Translations under genes and position numbers: made by a program
Shown: piece after piece, positions 35,914-45,110 of the stretch
How positions within the stretch are numbered: the first letter of the stretch is position 1
Layout of the letters: each line of letters begins with the position of its first letter
The notes under the pieces: generated by a model
What the model was told of the DNA's origin: nothing
Seen by the model: the letters and a program-made list of their open reading frames with translations, nothing else
Database searches by the model: none
Assembly: GCA_026671195.1 (NCBI GenBank)
Contig: JAPOHD010000063.1
Coordinates: 1 to 64,000, forward strand
Reading direction: 5' to 3'
DNA: 64,000 nt
Source of the DNA: Draconibacterium aestuarii
Lineage (GTDB): Bacteria > Bacteroidota > Bacteroidia > Bacteroidales > Prolixibacteraceae

Positions 35914-36867
35914 ATGGGTAACGCATTAACAAAAACTGAATTTAACTTTCCGGGACAAAAAAGCTTTTACAAAGGAAAAGTTCGCGACGTTTATAACATT
36001 GACGATGATTTTTTAGTGATGGTGGTTTCCGACCGTATTTCGGCTTTCGACGTGGTTTTACCAAAAGGAATTCCGTTTAAAGGCCAGGTGCTTAACCAAA
36101 TTGCCGAAAAATTTTTAGATGCAACTGCCGACATTGTTCCCAACTGGAAAATTGCAACGCCCGACCCGAATGTAACTGTTGGTCATTTTTGCGAAACTTT
36201 CCCCGTTGAAATGATCGTTCGGGGCTACTTAACCGGAAGTTCGTGGAGACTGTATAAAAACGGTGGTCGCGATATTTGCGGCGTTCCTCTTCCCGAGGGA
36301 TTAAAAGAACATCAGGCATTTCCTGAGCCGCTGCTTACTCCTACAACAAAAGCAAAACAAGGAGCTCACGATGAAAATATTTCTCGCGAGGAAATTATTA
36401 AACAAGGACTGGTTTCGGAAGAAGACTATGTTGAGTTGGAACGTATTTCGCTCGAATTATTTAAGCGTGGTAGCGAAATTGCCAAAGAAATGGGGCTGAT
36501 TTTGGTCGACACAAAATATGAGTTTGGTAAAAAAGATGGCCAGATTTACCTGATTGACGAAATTCATACACCCGACTCGTCGCGCTATTTTTATGCTGAT
36601 GGTTACCAGGAACGTTTCGAAAAAGGAGAAAACCAAAAGCAACTGTCGAAAGAATTTGTACGTGAATGGTTGATGGATAATAATTTCCAGGGACGTGAAG
36701 GCGATATTTTACCCGAAATACCGGAAGAATTTGTAACCCAGATTTCAGAAAGATACATTGAATTGTACGAAACCATCACCGGCGACAAATTTGTAAAATC
36801 AAATGTTTCTGCAATTCCTGCACGAATTGAGGCCGCCGTTAACGAATTCTTAAAAAACCAGAAATAG
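35914..36867 (+). CDS. purC: Phosphoribosylaminoimidazole-succinocarboxamide synthase
   Basis: Encodes 317 residues, the bacterial full-length form. SAICAR synthase joins aspartate to CAIR with ATP in purine biosynthesis. Visible family blocks are [11 protein letters not shown] (about 19-29), SDRISAFDV (about 39-47), the substrate loop [15 protein letters not shown], and the signature [11 protein letters not shown] with [12 protein letters not shown]. Cytoplasmic. Downstream a 12-bp hairpin and T-run (36891-36924) ends the transcript. Co-transcription with phoH is likely (86 nt). Confidence 0.97.
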   Translation: MGNALTKTEFNFPGQKSFYKGKVRDVYNIDDDFLVMVVSDRISAFDVVLPKGIPFKGQVLNQIAEKFLDATADIVPNWKIATPDPNVTVGHFCETFPVEMIVRGYLTGSSWRLYKNGGRDICGVPLPEGLKEHQAFPEPLLTPTTKAKQGAHDENISREEIIKQGLVSEEDYVELERISLELFKRGSEIAKEMGLILVDTKYEFGKKDGQIYLIDEIHTPDSSRYFYADGYQERFEKGENQKQLSKEFVREWLMDNNFQGREGDILPEIPEEFVTQISERYIELYETITGDKFVKSNVSAIPARIEAAVNEFLKNQK

Positions 36868-36890
36868 GAATTTTAAAAAACTAAAATATG

Positions 36891-36924
36891 AAACACCTAC
36901 TTAATTTTTAAGTGGGTGTTTTTG
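36891..36924 (+). terminator. Terminator after purC
   Basis: ACACCTACTTAA/TTAAGTGGGTGT with one G:U pair, a 3-nt loop, then TTTTTG. It lies 24 nt beyond the purC stop. Confidence 0.82.
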
Positions 36925-36977
36925 TTTCCAAACATTATTGTTAAATTAACACCTAATAACGAAATCTTGACTAATCT

Positions 36978-37787
36978 ATGTTAAAACCTCTCTTTCTATT
37001 ACTAGCCAGTTTTTTATTGTATCAAAATGCATCAGCACAAAAGCAATACATTAACCGCAAAGTTGCCCAGAAAAACTACGATGGTTATATGCTAATGCAG
37101 GCAAACAAACACGACAGTGCGCTAATACTTTTCAACAGCGCATTAGACGATGATGCAGAGGCATTTTTTATTTATCAGAATCGAGCAATTTGCAAACTCC
37201 ATTTAAAAGATACACTCGGTGCAATTCCTGATTACCAAACCAATATAAAATTGGAACCTGACAACACAGAATCGAAATATGCGCTTGGGAATATCTATAA
37301 ACACCTGAACGATTCGATAAATGCTTTGAAGTATTTCATTCCTGCAATTGAACAAGCCAACGATGAATTCAGCCAAAAGAAATTGCTCTACATGAACAAT
37401 TTTGCCGGACTCTATTTCCGACTTCACGAAGATTATGATTCGGCACTGGTTTTCTATAACCGTGTAAAAGATTATACTCCTCAAAATCCCTCGGTATTTA
37501 TTAATTCTGCGGCATGCTATTTCCAATTAGACAGCCTGGAAAAATTTTGCTCCGATTTAGAACAAGCATTCATTTTGGGTGGTAATGTGAACTGCATTGC
37601 ACTAAAAACTTATTGCAAAGGCTGTAATCATTTACTGGAAGCGCGTGGAAATACAGACACATTATCAACGGCTTTGGATACCCGGCTTGCTGGAATCATA
37701 CCGGACACAGTCTATTATCAGGCCTTGAGGCGAAATAGTATTGGACCAACATATCAAGATAACAGTAGAAAGGTGAAAGTTTTTTAA
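36978..37787 (+). CDS. Exported TPR protein, 5' part of a gene split by a +1 frameshift
   Basis: Encodes 269 residues in frame 0: signal peptide (1-20), then TPR-like helical repeats (about 28-190) as in Bacteroidota TPR proteins. The frame ends at TAA 37785 after GTT TTT. The +1 frame immediately continues without a stop from 37777 (AAG TTT TTT AAC AAA) and encodes a MORN-like C-terminal half (to 38448). Skipping one T in the six-T tract fuses both into a 489-residue TPR-MORN protein. So this is a frameshifted gene, a programmed +1 site, or a sequencing error. The tail after about residue 262 is not the normal C-terminus. Confidence 0.75.
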   Translation: MLKPLFLLLASFLLYQNASAQKQYINRKVAQKNYDGYMLMQANKHDSALILFNSALDDDAEAFFIYQNRAICKLHLKDTLGAIPDYQTNIKLEPDNTESKYALGNIYKHLNDSINALKYFIPAIEQANDEFSQKKLLYMNNFAGLYFRLHEDYDSALVFYNRVKDYTPQNPSVFINSAACYFQLDSLEKFCSDLEQAFILGGNVNCIALKTYCKGCNHLLEARGNTDTLSTALDTRLAGIIPDTVYYQALRRNSIGPTYQDNSRKVKVF

Positions 37788-37953
37788 CAAAATATGGCAA
37801 ATATGCCTCCCCAATGAAGCAAATTTTTACCGTGAAGCATTTTGGTCAAAACACCGGAATTTTTTTGGAGGACAATTCACAGACTATTATATCGACGGTG
37901 AAATTTATGCCAGCGGAACTTTAGATAAGAATAAACTTATCGGCCCATACAAA

Positions 37954-38448
37954 GTGTATTACCAAAACGGAAACCTTAAACTTAAAGGAAAATTTATTAA
38001 TGGGAATCCAGCCGGGAAATGGACTTTTTATCTTGAAGATGGGGCTCCGGACCTGGAAGTAAACTTTAACTTCGACGAGTTTGTACTTAACGTTATAAAT
38101 AAAAAAAATCCAAATTTTTCAATAAATTCAGGTACAGGAAAATTTAGTATTCTTTTGGATAAATGGAACAAGGCGGAATTTATTTTAGAAGGAGAACTTT
38201 TAAATAACAACCGTGAAGGCCAATGGGCATATTATCAAAATAATGAGAAAATTATTTCAGAAAAGTACAAGAAAGGAAAATTCCGTAGTGGTTATGTAAA
38301 AACAAATTTCGGCAACATAAGCAGAACAAATAGCTATATCGACGCATCTATTTTTATCCCGCCACAACTTACTCAAGTTGCCGGACTTTATTTCACTACT
38401 GTAGAAGCAGGCAACTATTATTCTTTCATTAAAAAAATGGGTTTATAA
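37954..38448 (+). CDS. MORN/YwqK-like repeat protein, 3' part of the same split gene
   Basis: The ORF as an isolated gene would begin at GTG 37954, but the same frame is open from 37777, and the upstream residues (YYIDGEIYASGTLDKNKLIG) already contain the repeat pattern. Residues include alternating YYxNGxLKxKGxxxNGxxxGKW motifs of MORN/YwqK-like repeats, then a less regular C-terminal region without known motifs. Proteins of this kind form beta-strand repeat sheets, often as protein-binding modules at the cell surface. A stand-alone start at 37954 would cut inside a repeat, so it is probably the C-terminal half of the TPR protein. It is followed 42 nt later by a TlpA-type thioredoxin gene. 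Confidence 0.65.
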   Translation: MYYQNGNLKLKGKFINGNPAGKWTFYLEDGAPDLEVNFNFDEFVLNVINKKNPNFSINSGTGKFSILLDKWNKAEFILEGELLNNNREGQWAYYQNNEKIISEKYKKGKFRSGYVKTNFGNISRTNSYIDASIFIPPQLTQVAGLYFTTVEAGNYYSFIKKMGL

Positions 38449-38489
38449 TTTCAATAATTTTCTTTTTCTTCGCACAAAAACAATGCATT

Positions 38490-39002
38490 ATGAATACCAA
38501 ACAAATTTTGTTGCTTCTGATCCTTATTGCATTTGCCACCAGCATATTTGCGCAAGATGAAGCAACCCTGGTAAAAATTGGAGATAAATCACCTGATTTC
38601 TCCATAACAATGGAAGACGGATCTGTAAAAAAGCTTTCCGATTTAAAAGGCAAAGTAGTATGGCTAAACTTTTTTGCCACCTGGTGCCCCCCCTGTCGAA
38701 AAGAGCTTCCACATCTTGAAAAAGATGTCTACAAAAAATTCAAAGACAATAAAAATTTCGAAGTACTGGTAATTGGTCGCGAGCACAATTGGGCAACTGT
38801 AAATAAATTCAAAGCCGATAATAACTTTGTGCTGCCGTTTTATCCCGACCCCAAAAGGGAAATCTTCACAAAATATGCTCAACAAAACATTCCCAGAAAT
38901 TTTGTGATTGACAAAAATGGCAAAATTGCTATTGCTTCCACCGGTTTTAAAGAAGAAGAATTCAACGAAATTATACAGAAGGTTGAAGAATTGTTAAAGT
39001 AA
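38490..39002 (+). CDS. TlpA-type periplasmic thioredoxin-like oxidoreductase
   Basis: Encodes 170 residues. Signal peptide (1-21, ending FAQ) then a thioredoxin/AhpC-TSA domain (about 25-168) with the W65-C-P-P-C69 active site and cis-Pro loop NIPRNFVID. TlpA/ResA-type proteins reduce or rearrange disulfides in exported proteins or participate in cytochrome c maturation. The particular partner is unknown. It lies just after the split TPR/MORN gene (41 nt), so co-transcription is plausible. An intrinsic terminator follows at 39019-39050. Confidence 0.92.
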   Translation: MNTKQILLLLILIAFATSIFAQDEATLVKIGDKSPDFSITMEDGSVKKLSDLKGKVVWLNFFATWCPPCRKELPHLEKDVYKKFKDNKNFEVLVIGREHNWATVNKFKADNNFVLPFYPDPKREIFTKYAQQNIPRNFVIDKNGKIAIASTGFKEEEFNEIIQKVEELLK

Positions 39003-39018
39003 ATAACAGGCAAATAAA

Positions 39019-39050
39019 GAAAGCTGTCGGAATTCCGGCAGCTTTTTTTA
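39019..39050 (+). terminator. Terminator after the TlpA-type gene
   Basis: AGCTGTCGG/CCGGCAGCT with an AATT loop and one G:U pair, then seven T, located 17 nt after the stop codon. Confidence 0.85.
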
Positions 39051-39127
39051 AAACCATATAAGAACAAAAGGTCTTTTTTGTTGTTATAAGAAGAAAATAA
39101 CTGTGTTTAACTGAATCCCTTGTTATT

Positions 39128-40354
39128 ATGAAAAAATTTCTACTGTACTTTTTAAGTCTGTTCTTCCTATTTGTTGTTACGCAATCGTGCGAAGAAATAA
39201 TGGAAGTTGAAACTTCGAGAAATGAGCCGGAGCTAAAGTCAGCTCAAAGTTCCAAACAAAGTTACATTGTAGTATTAAATGATGGAGAACTCAACCAGCA
39301 ACTTATAAAACTGAAAGGTTACGAAAAGAAACAAAGTGCAGTAAAGACAAAATCCATTCAAATTTTAAAACGAACCGGAATTACAGATGGCGAAATTGGC
39401 CATGTTTACGGAACTGCATTGAAAGGTTTCTCTGTAAAAATTTCTCCCGGACAATTAAAAAAACTGGAAAGCGATGCATCGGTAAAATATGTTGAAGAAG
39501 ACCAGATTATCACGCTTGGACTGCCCGATTTTGGTGCAAAAAAACCTGGTAATGGAGGTGGGAAACCGAGTGGTGGAACAACTACTCCTCCAGCCCAGTC
39601 AACTCCCTGGGGAATTGCAAGGGTAAATGGAGGCAGTATTACTGGTTCAGGAACTGCCTGGGTAATTGATACAGGTATTGATCTCGATCATCCTGATCTG
39701 AATGTAGATCAGGCCAAATGTGTAAGCTTTCTGGGAGGAAAGGAAGCAGATAATCCGGATGATCAGAATGGACATGGTACGCACGTAGCCGGTACAATTG
39801 CTGCCATCGATAATTCGGAAGGTGTAATCGGTGTTTCTCCCGGATCAACTGTTGTGGCAGTAAGAGTATTGGACAGACGTGGAAGCGGAACCTATTCAGG
39901 AGTAATTGCAGGTATTGATTATGTAGGAGCCAACGGATCAAATGGCGATGTAGCAAACATGAGCCTTGGAGGTGGTTTTTCGCAGGCATTAAACGATGCT
40001 GTTGTTGCCGCCTCTGCTAATGTAAAATTCGCCGTGGCTGCAGGAAACGAAAGTACAAATGCCGGATCCAAATCGCCAGCCAGTGCAAACGGCCCGAATA
40101 TTTATACCATTTCGGCAATGAGCAATGGAGATAACTGGGCCGGTTTTTCAAATTATGGTAATCCTCCGGTTGATTATTGCGCACCTGGTGTAAGTATAAA
40201 ATCTACATGGAAAGACGGTGGCTACAACACAATTAGCGGAACTTCAATGGCAACACCCCATGTGGCAGGAATCTTGCTTCTTGGAAGTATTAAGAGTGGA
40301 GGAACTGTAAACGGTGATCCGGACGGAAACCCGGATAGTATTGCTGTGCACTAA
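39128..40354 (+). CDS. Subtilisin-like serine peptidase (S8) lipoprotein
   Basis: Encodes 408 residues. A lipobox ends at Cys21. An inhibitor I9 propeptide (about 45-127) is followed by a Gly/Pro/Thr-rich linker (about 138-160) and the S8 catalytic domain with Asp181 (VIDTGIDLDHPDL), His216 (NGHGTHVAGT), Asn307 (AAGNES) and Ser373 (SGTSMATPHVAG). This is a proteinase-K/thermitase-like secreted protease, autoprocessed after export and lipid-anchored or surface displayed. It ends 35 residues after the catalytic Ser with an Asp/Asn/Gly-rich tail. Terminated by a perfect 10-bp hairpin at 40378-40400. Confidence 0.95.
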   Translation: MKKFLLYFLSLFFLFVVTQSCEEIMEVETSRNEPELKSAQSSKQSYIVVLNDGELNQQLIKLKGYEKKQSAVKTKSIQILKRTGITDGEIGHVYGTALKGFSVKISPGQLKKLESDASVKYVEEDQIITLGLPDFGAKKPGNGGGKPSGGTTTPPAQSTPWGIARVNGGSITGSGTAWVIDTGIDLDHPDLNVDQAKCVSFLGGKEADNPDDQNGHGTHVAGTIAAIDNSEGVIGVSPGSTVVAVRVLDRRGSGTYSGVIAGIDYVGANGSNGDVANMSLGGGFSQALNDAVVAASANVKFAVAAGNESTNAGSKSPASANGPNIYTISAMSNGDNWAGFSNYGNPPVDYCAPGVSIKSTWKDGGYNTISGTSMATPHVAGILLLGSIKSGGTVNGDPDGNPDSIAVH

Positions 40355-40377
40355 AATGTAAAACATATAATTTAATG

Positions 40378-40400
40378 AACCCGGGTATTTTACCCGGGTT
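40378..40400. terminator. Perfect hairpin between two convergent genes
   Basis: AACCCGGGTA-TTT-TACCCGGGTT: 10-bp perfect stem between the rightward subtilase and the leftward serine hydrolase. T tracts are short on both sides; most likely a bidirectional end. Confidence 0.6.
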
Positions 40401-40407
40401 TACTATT

Positions 40408-41478
40408 TCATTCTTCTTTCAAAAATATTTCTGCCAACTCATGTAATTCATGGCCAACTTTTGCTCTGGTATCGTTCGTAATTACAGCAACTACTACTTT
40501 TTATTCGGGGTAAATAATCAAATTTCCGCACCCGCCAACAGAACCGCCACCGTGCCCATAATAATAGCGTCCGTAATCATCAGCTCCTGAAAAAAAACCC
40601 ATCCCATATTCTGTTACTTTCCCGTTTTTGAGTTTTTGAGGAGTGATTAGTTGTAACTTTGTTTCCTCTGAGAATAGCGTATTATTAAGCATGGCATTTC
40701 CAAATTTCACCAAGTCTTCCGAGGTTGATATAAAACCTCCCCCAGCCCATTTATAACTATTATCAACATAAGGTGCATTAATTACTTTTCGCTCACTCAT
40801 ATCGTAATAACCGGCCCGATAAATAATTAATGAATCCATCCGCTCCGCTGTCGTTTCATTCATTCCCAGCGGATTAAATACCTTTTCCTTCATATAAGTT
40901 AGAAATTCTTCGCCCGATGCGCCTTCAATTGCAGCACTTAACAAATTAAAACCATAACTTGAATAACTATAAGCTGTTCCGGGTTCAAACAACAGGCTGT
41001 CGTTCATAAATATTTCCAAACCATCGTTAACAGTCGGGTAAAATTCAGATGACAAAAATTCGTTATTCATGTAATGTCTGATTCCGGCAATATGCCCTGC
41101 AACCTGACGCGTGGTTAATTCATACTCTTTTTGCGGAAAATACGGAGCATATTTCTGGACAGGTGCATCCAGATCAATTTTCCCATTTTCGATTAAAATC
41201 CCGAGAGCCGCAGCAGTTAACGATTTTGATATACTTCCAATTCTGAATTTTGTTTTGTCGGGGTAAACCGGAACCTGTTGTTCGTAGTTTCCCAGTCCAA
41301 AACCTTGAGAAAAAACAATCTGGTTGTTAACGGAAACGTTAGCAGTCCATCCAACCGATTCACTTTCTTCCTTTAATTGTTCAATAAGATTTTCAGCATC
41401 CGTAACTTTTGAATCCTTACAATTACAGGAAATTACAGTTAAGGCTAAAGCAAAAAGAATACAATTAATTGGTTTCAT
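40408..41478 (-). pseudogene. Serine hydrolase (EstB/beta-lactamase family) with premature in-frame stop
   Basis: The full reading frame runs 41478-40408 (minus) but has a TAA at 40503-40501. The stop-free part codes 325 residues: lipobox Cys18, catalytic Ser82-I-S-Lys85 in FRIGSISKSL, Tyr in the YSSYGFNLL element, and HGG in YGHGGG. After the TAA the same frame continues 29 codons (KVVVAVITNDTRAKVGHEL...EIFLKEE) to TGA 40408, giving the normal C-terminal strand and helix of the family. So it is a nonsense allele (a likely AAA-to-TAA change), a readthrough candidate, or an error. Catalytic residues are intact before the stop. It could be a penicillin-binding-protein-like esterase or peptidase when complete. 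Confidence 0.8.
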
Positions 41479-41575
41479 ACTTTTGGTTTTTTGATAATTA
41501 GTAGTTGTTGCAACATATGAAATTACACAAAAAACAAAAGATATAACAATTTCATTTAAGGAGTTAAAGCTCTTA

Positions 41576-41606
41576 TTTGCTTCTTTTGTAGATTTACCTA
41601 TTTTTG
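41576..41606 (+). promoter_or_regulatory. Bacteroidota promoter of trhO
   Basis: TTTG at 41576-41579, exactly 19 bp, then TAttTTTG at 41599-41606. This matches the consensus TTTG-N19-TAnnTTTG. The ATG of trhO follows 20 nt later. Confidence 0.7.
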
Positions 41607-41625
41607 CACCGAAAAAATTTAGATT

Positions 41626-42654
41626 ATGTTTTTGTACAACAGGGTTAACAAGGTAGAATTAAAACAACGTTTGGCTGAGGAAACTTTCAAACGTAAAACC
41701 ATTTCTTTTTATAAATATCATATTCTTGACGATCCTCAGGAATTTCGGAACAATCTTTTTCACGATTGGTTCCCGCTTGATTGTTTTGGACGTATTTATG
41801 TAGCGCAAGAAGGCATAAACGCACAAATGAGTGTGTCTGAACATCACTTTGATGCCTTTTTGAAAACTTTGGAGAAATACGAAATACTTAATGGTATTCC
41901 AATAAAATACGCCATCGAAGATGATGGAAAATCGTTTTACAAACTAACCATAAAAGTTCGTCCCAAGCTGGTAGCCGACGGATTGGATGACGGAACTTAC
42001 GATGTTACCAACGTTGGGAAACATCTAAGTGGCGTTGACTTTCATAATCAAATTGGCAAAGAAAATACGGTAGTTGTGGATATGCGCAATTATTACGAAA
42101 GTGAAATCGGACATTTTGAAGGAGCTATTTGCCCGGAAGCCGATACCTTTCGTGAAGAATTGGAAATTGTTACTGATTTGCTGGAAGACCAGAAAAACAA
42201 GAAAGTATTGTTGTATTGTACCGGGGGAATTCGTTGTGAAAAAGCCAGCGCGTACCTCAAACACAAAGGATTTAACGATGTAAATCAGTTACACGGAGGT
42301 ATTCTGGAATATGCCAGACAAATTAAGTCTGCAGGTTTGGAACCGAAATTTATAGGTAAAAACTTTGTTTTCGACGAGCGTTTAGGTGAAAGTGTAAACG
42401 GTGAAGTGATATCCAAATGCCATCAGTGCGGAACTCCCTGCGATTCCCATACCAACTGTGCCAATCACGGTTGTCATATTCTTTTTATTCAATGTTCGGA
42501 GTGTGCAAAAAAATATCTGGATTGCTGTACTCCAGAATGCGTCGAAGAAAAATCTACCGGCAAAGGTCGTAAAAAGGAAGAACGTATTGTTTTTGGTAAC
42601 AGCAGAGCATTCCGAAAAAGTCTTTCATTATTACAACTCGAAAATTCTAAATAA
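41626..42654 (+). CDS. trhO: tRNA uridine(34) hydroxylase (rhodanese-type)
   Basis: Encodes 342 residues: N-terminal domain (about 1-130), rhodanese domain (about 140-240) with active-site Cys198 in the CTGGIR loop, and a Cys-rich C-terminal region (about 274-315) including CHQC, C-x3-C and CSEC patterns that probably bind metal. TrhO (YceA) makes 5-hydroxyuridine at tRNA position 34 with O2. Cytoplasmic. Transcribed from its own exact-spacing promoter (41576-41606); the dihydrouridine synthase follows by 88 nt, another tRNA-modification gene, which fits a shared theme. Confidence 0.93.
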   Translation: MFLYNRVNKVELKQRLAEETFKRKTISFYKYHILDDPQEFRNNLFHDWFPLDCFGRIYVAQEGINAQMSVSEHHFDAFLKTLEKYEILNGIPIKYAIEDDGKSFYKLTIKVRPKLVADGLDDGTYDVTNVGKHLSGVDFHNQIGKENTVVVDMRNYYESEIGHFEGAICPEADTFREELEIVTDLLEDQKNKKVLLYCTGGIRCEKASAYLKHKGFNDVNQLHGGILEYARQIKSAGLEPKFIGKNFVFDERLGESVNGEVISKCHQCGTPCDSHTNCANHGCHILFIQCSECAKKYLDCCTPECVEEKSTGKGRKKEERIVFGNSRAFRKSLSLLQLENSK

Positions 42655-42730
42655 CATTATCCAAATCTCATTTTCAACGTAAATAAGAACCTTGTGACTT
42701 TCACATTGTAAATTATTTTTTGAGATTTGA

Positions 42731-42738
42731 TACTTTTG
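42731..42738 (+). promoter_or_regulatory. -7 box (TActTTTG) of the dihydrouridine synthase gene
   Basis: TActTTTG lies only 4 nt before the ATG at 42743, giving a nearly leaderless mRNA. A candidate -33 TTG (42706-42708) is 22 bp upstream. Confidence 0.35.
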
Positions 42739-42742
42739 CAAC

Positions 42743-43720
42743 ATGAGTAATTTTTGGCAAGAATTTGAAGGCCCCACTTTTTCGCTGGCTCCCATGGAAG
42801 ACGTTACCGATACAGTTTTCAGGGAAGTGGTAATGCGAATGGCCTCTCCTGGAAAACTGAATGTAGTTTTTACCGAATTCACATCGGTAGAAGGAATGAA
42901 CCACCCGGTTGGTCGTGAACGCGTATCGGAGCGATTGATCGTAAACGAATCGGAACGTGAATTGCTCAAAAAACTGGGCATAAAACTGGTTGCTCAAATC
43001 TGGGGCCGAAACCCCGAAATTTATGCCAACATTGCCAAGTATATTACCGAAAATTACGAATTCGATGGATTGGACATTAACATGGGATGCCCGGTAAAAA
43101 AGGTGTTTAAAATTGGTGCCTGCAGTGCTTTAATCGGCGAACCGAGCCTCGCTAAAGAAATCATACAAGCTACAAAAGAAGCCACTCACCTTCCCGTCAG
43201 CGTTAAAACACGCACAGGAATAAAAGAACACCAAACCGAACAATGGATTTCCGAGTTACTTTCTGTTGATCCGGCAGCAATAATATTGCACGGCCGCACA
43301 CAGCGCATGCAATCGGAAGGCGATGCCAGCTGGGAAGAAATCAGAAGAGCCGTTGATTTAAAGAACCAGATAAAACCGCACATTCCACTTCATGGAAACG
43401 GTGATGTTTTTTCGTACGAAAGAGGATTAAAAAGAATTGAGGAATCAGGCGTTGATGGGATTATGATTGGCCGCGGAATATTTCAAAATCCCTGGTTCTT
43501 TAATCCTGAAAAAACAGAAATTTCAAAAGAAGAACGGATGGAGAAACTGATTCAACACACCCGATTGTTTGAACAAACCTGGGGCGGGATTAAAAATTTT
43601 AATATACTAAAACGCTTCTATCAAATTTACCTCAACTCTTTTCCCGGTGCTGCAAAACTCCGTGCCGATTTAATGGAAGTAAAAGATTATAACGAAGTGT
43701 ACTGTTATTTTGGGGCGTAA
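42743..43720 (+). CDS. tRNA-dihydrouridine synthase
   Basis: Encodes 325 residues of the Dus TIM-barrel FMN family. The N-terminal LAPMEDVTDTVFR (about 15-27), the catalytic Cys116 in NMGCPVKKV, the ILHGRTQRMQSEG phosphate and substrate loop (about 174-186) and GDVFSYERG/IMIGRGIFQNPWF are visible. It reduces specific uridines in the tRNA D-loop with NADPH. It lies after trhO, another tRNA-modifying enzyme. Which D position it modifies is not determined. Length matches Bacteroidota Dus enzymes. Confidence 0.95.
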   Translation: MSNFWQEFEGPTFSLAPMEDVTDTVFREVVMRMASPGKLNVVFTEFTSVEGMNHPVGRERVSERLIVNESERELLKKLGIKLVAQIWGRNPEIYANIAKYITENYEFDGLDINMGCPVKKVFKIGACSALIGEPSLAKEIIQATKEATHLPVSVKTRTGIKEHQTEQWISELLSVDPAAIILHGRTQRMQSEGDASWEEIRRAVDLKNQIKPHIPLHGNGDVFSYERGLKRIEESGVDGIMIGRGIFQNPWFFNPEKTEISKEERMEKLIQHTRLFEQTWGGIKNFNILKRFYQIYLNSFPGAAKLRADLMEVKDYNEVYCYFGA

Positions 43721-43862
43721 GAAGCAGAAACCGTTAACCGAATAAACCCCGGATCGTATGGAAATATGACCTTTCCTAAAATAGCCGTCAAATTTAATTT
43801 CACAAAAATCCCCTTAAAACTGTAATGAACCGTTAATTTGCCATACACTTAAAAGAAAAACT

Positions 43863-45110
43863 ATGAAAAATTTGATCCTCCTGTGTGTGAGCTTACTTAT
43901 TTTTTCGTGCACTTCTAAAACTCAGGAACTTTACCAGTGGAGGGGCGAAAACCGCTCAGGTATATTTCCCGAAGATAATTTGCTAAAATCGTGGCCGGCT
44001 GACGGACCTGAAGAAATTTGGTTTTTAGAAGGAATTGGCGATGGATACGGGACGCCCACCATTACTAACAACGAACTATTTGTAACAGGAGCGATCGACA
44101 GCACCGCCACACTTTTCTGCATCAGCTTAGAGGGTAAAATTCAATGGACGGCACCGTTTGGGAAAGAGTGGATTAAAAACTACGCCGGCTCGCGATCACA
44201 ACCAACCGTTGTTGGCGATTTCATATATGTGGGTTCCGGGATGGGGAATTTGTTCTGTTTAAAGAGGGAAAATGGCGCGGTTGTTTGGTCGAAAGATTTT
44301 ACGGAAGATTTTGAAGGAATTTATCCACGATTCGGGCATTCGGAAGCTGCTGTTGTTGACGGCGATAAAGTTTACTGGACACCGGGCGGAAAAGAATATA
44401 ATGTTGTGGCTTTAAACCGTTTTACGGGTGAATTAGTATGGTCGAACAAAGGATTTAGTGAACGTTCGGGGTACAATCCGGGTACATTGATTCAACTCCC
44501 GACACGCAAAATATTTGTTACATTTTCGGCTTACAATATGATGGGTTTTGATACAGAAACCGGTGAATTATTTTGGTCGCATGCTCAAGACAATACACCT
44601 GTTGACAAACGCCAACCCGGAATGGGCGACACACACAGCAACTGTATTGTTTTTAACAATGGATATATCTATTATGCTGCAGGAGATGGAAACGGAGGAG
44701 TAAAACTTGAACTTTCGGAAGATGGCTCAGAAATTACCGAAGTTTGGAGAAATACAGAATTTGACAGCTATATGGGTGGAATTGTAAAAATCGACAATCA
44801 TTTATACGGAAGCGGAACTTCAAAAAAACAATTCAAAAGTATTGATGCTAAAACGGGAGAACTCAGCGATTCGTTAAAGCTGGGCTGGGGTGCTGTAATT
44901 GCCGCAGACAATAAGCTTTATTATTATAATCAAGGAGGAAAATTATTGTTGGTGAGTTACGATGCAAATGGAAAAATGACCCAAAAGGGACAAGTAAAAA
45001 TAACACGTGGCACAAAAGAACATTTCGCGCACCCGGTAATTAAAAATGGCATTTTATACCAGCGCCACGGGCAAACATTAATGGCCTTCGATATAAAAGC
45101 TAAAAATTAA
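43863..45110 (+). CDS. PQQ-like beta-propeller lipoprotein
   Basis: Encodes 415 residues. The lipobox ends at Cys16. The remainder consists of PQQ/pyrrolo-quinoline-quinone-type propeller blades (YQWRGENRSG, GKIQWTAPFGK, GAVVWSKDF, GELVWSNKGF, GELFWSHAQ), with regularly spaced Trp and Asp/Gly turns. Propellers of this class in Bacteroidota are usually structural or binding proteins; no dehydrogenase domain and no heme motif are present. Located at the surface or periplasm side of the outer membrane. Stops overlap tail-to-tail with folE by 4 bp. Function unknown. Confidence 0.85.
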   Translation: MKNLILLCVSLLIFSCTSKTQELYQWRGENRSGIFPEDNLLKSWPADGPEEIWFLEGIGDGYGTPTITNNELFVTGAIDSTATLFCISLEGKIQWTAPFGKEWIKNYAGSRSQPTVVGDFIYVGSGMGNLFCLKRENGAVVWSKDFTEDFEGIYPRFGHSEAAVVDGDKVYWTPGGKEYNVVALNRFTGELVWSNKGFSERSGYNPGTLIQLPTRKIFVTFSAYNMMGFDTETGELFWSHAQDNTPVDKRQPGMGDTHSNCIVFNNGYIYYAAGDGNGGVKLELSEDGSEITEVWRNTEFDSYMGGIVKIDNHLYGSGTSKKQFKSIDAKTGELSDSLKLGWGAVIAADNKLYYYNQGGKLLLVSYDANGKMTQKGQVKITRGTKEHFAHPVIKNGILYQRHGQTLMAFDIKAKN

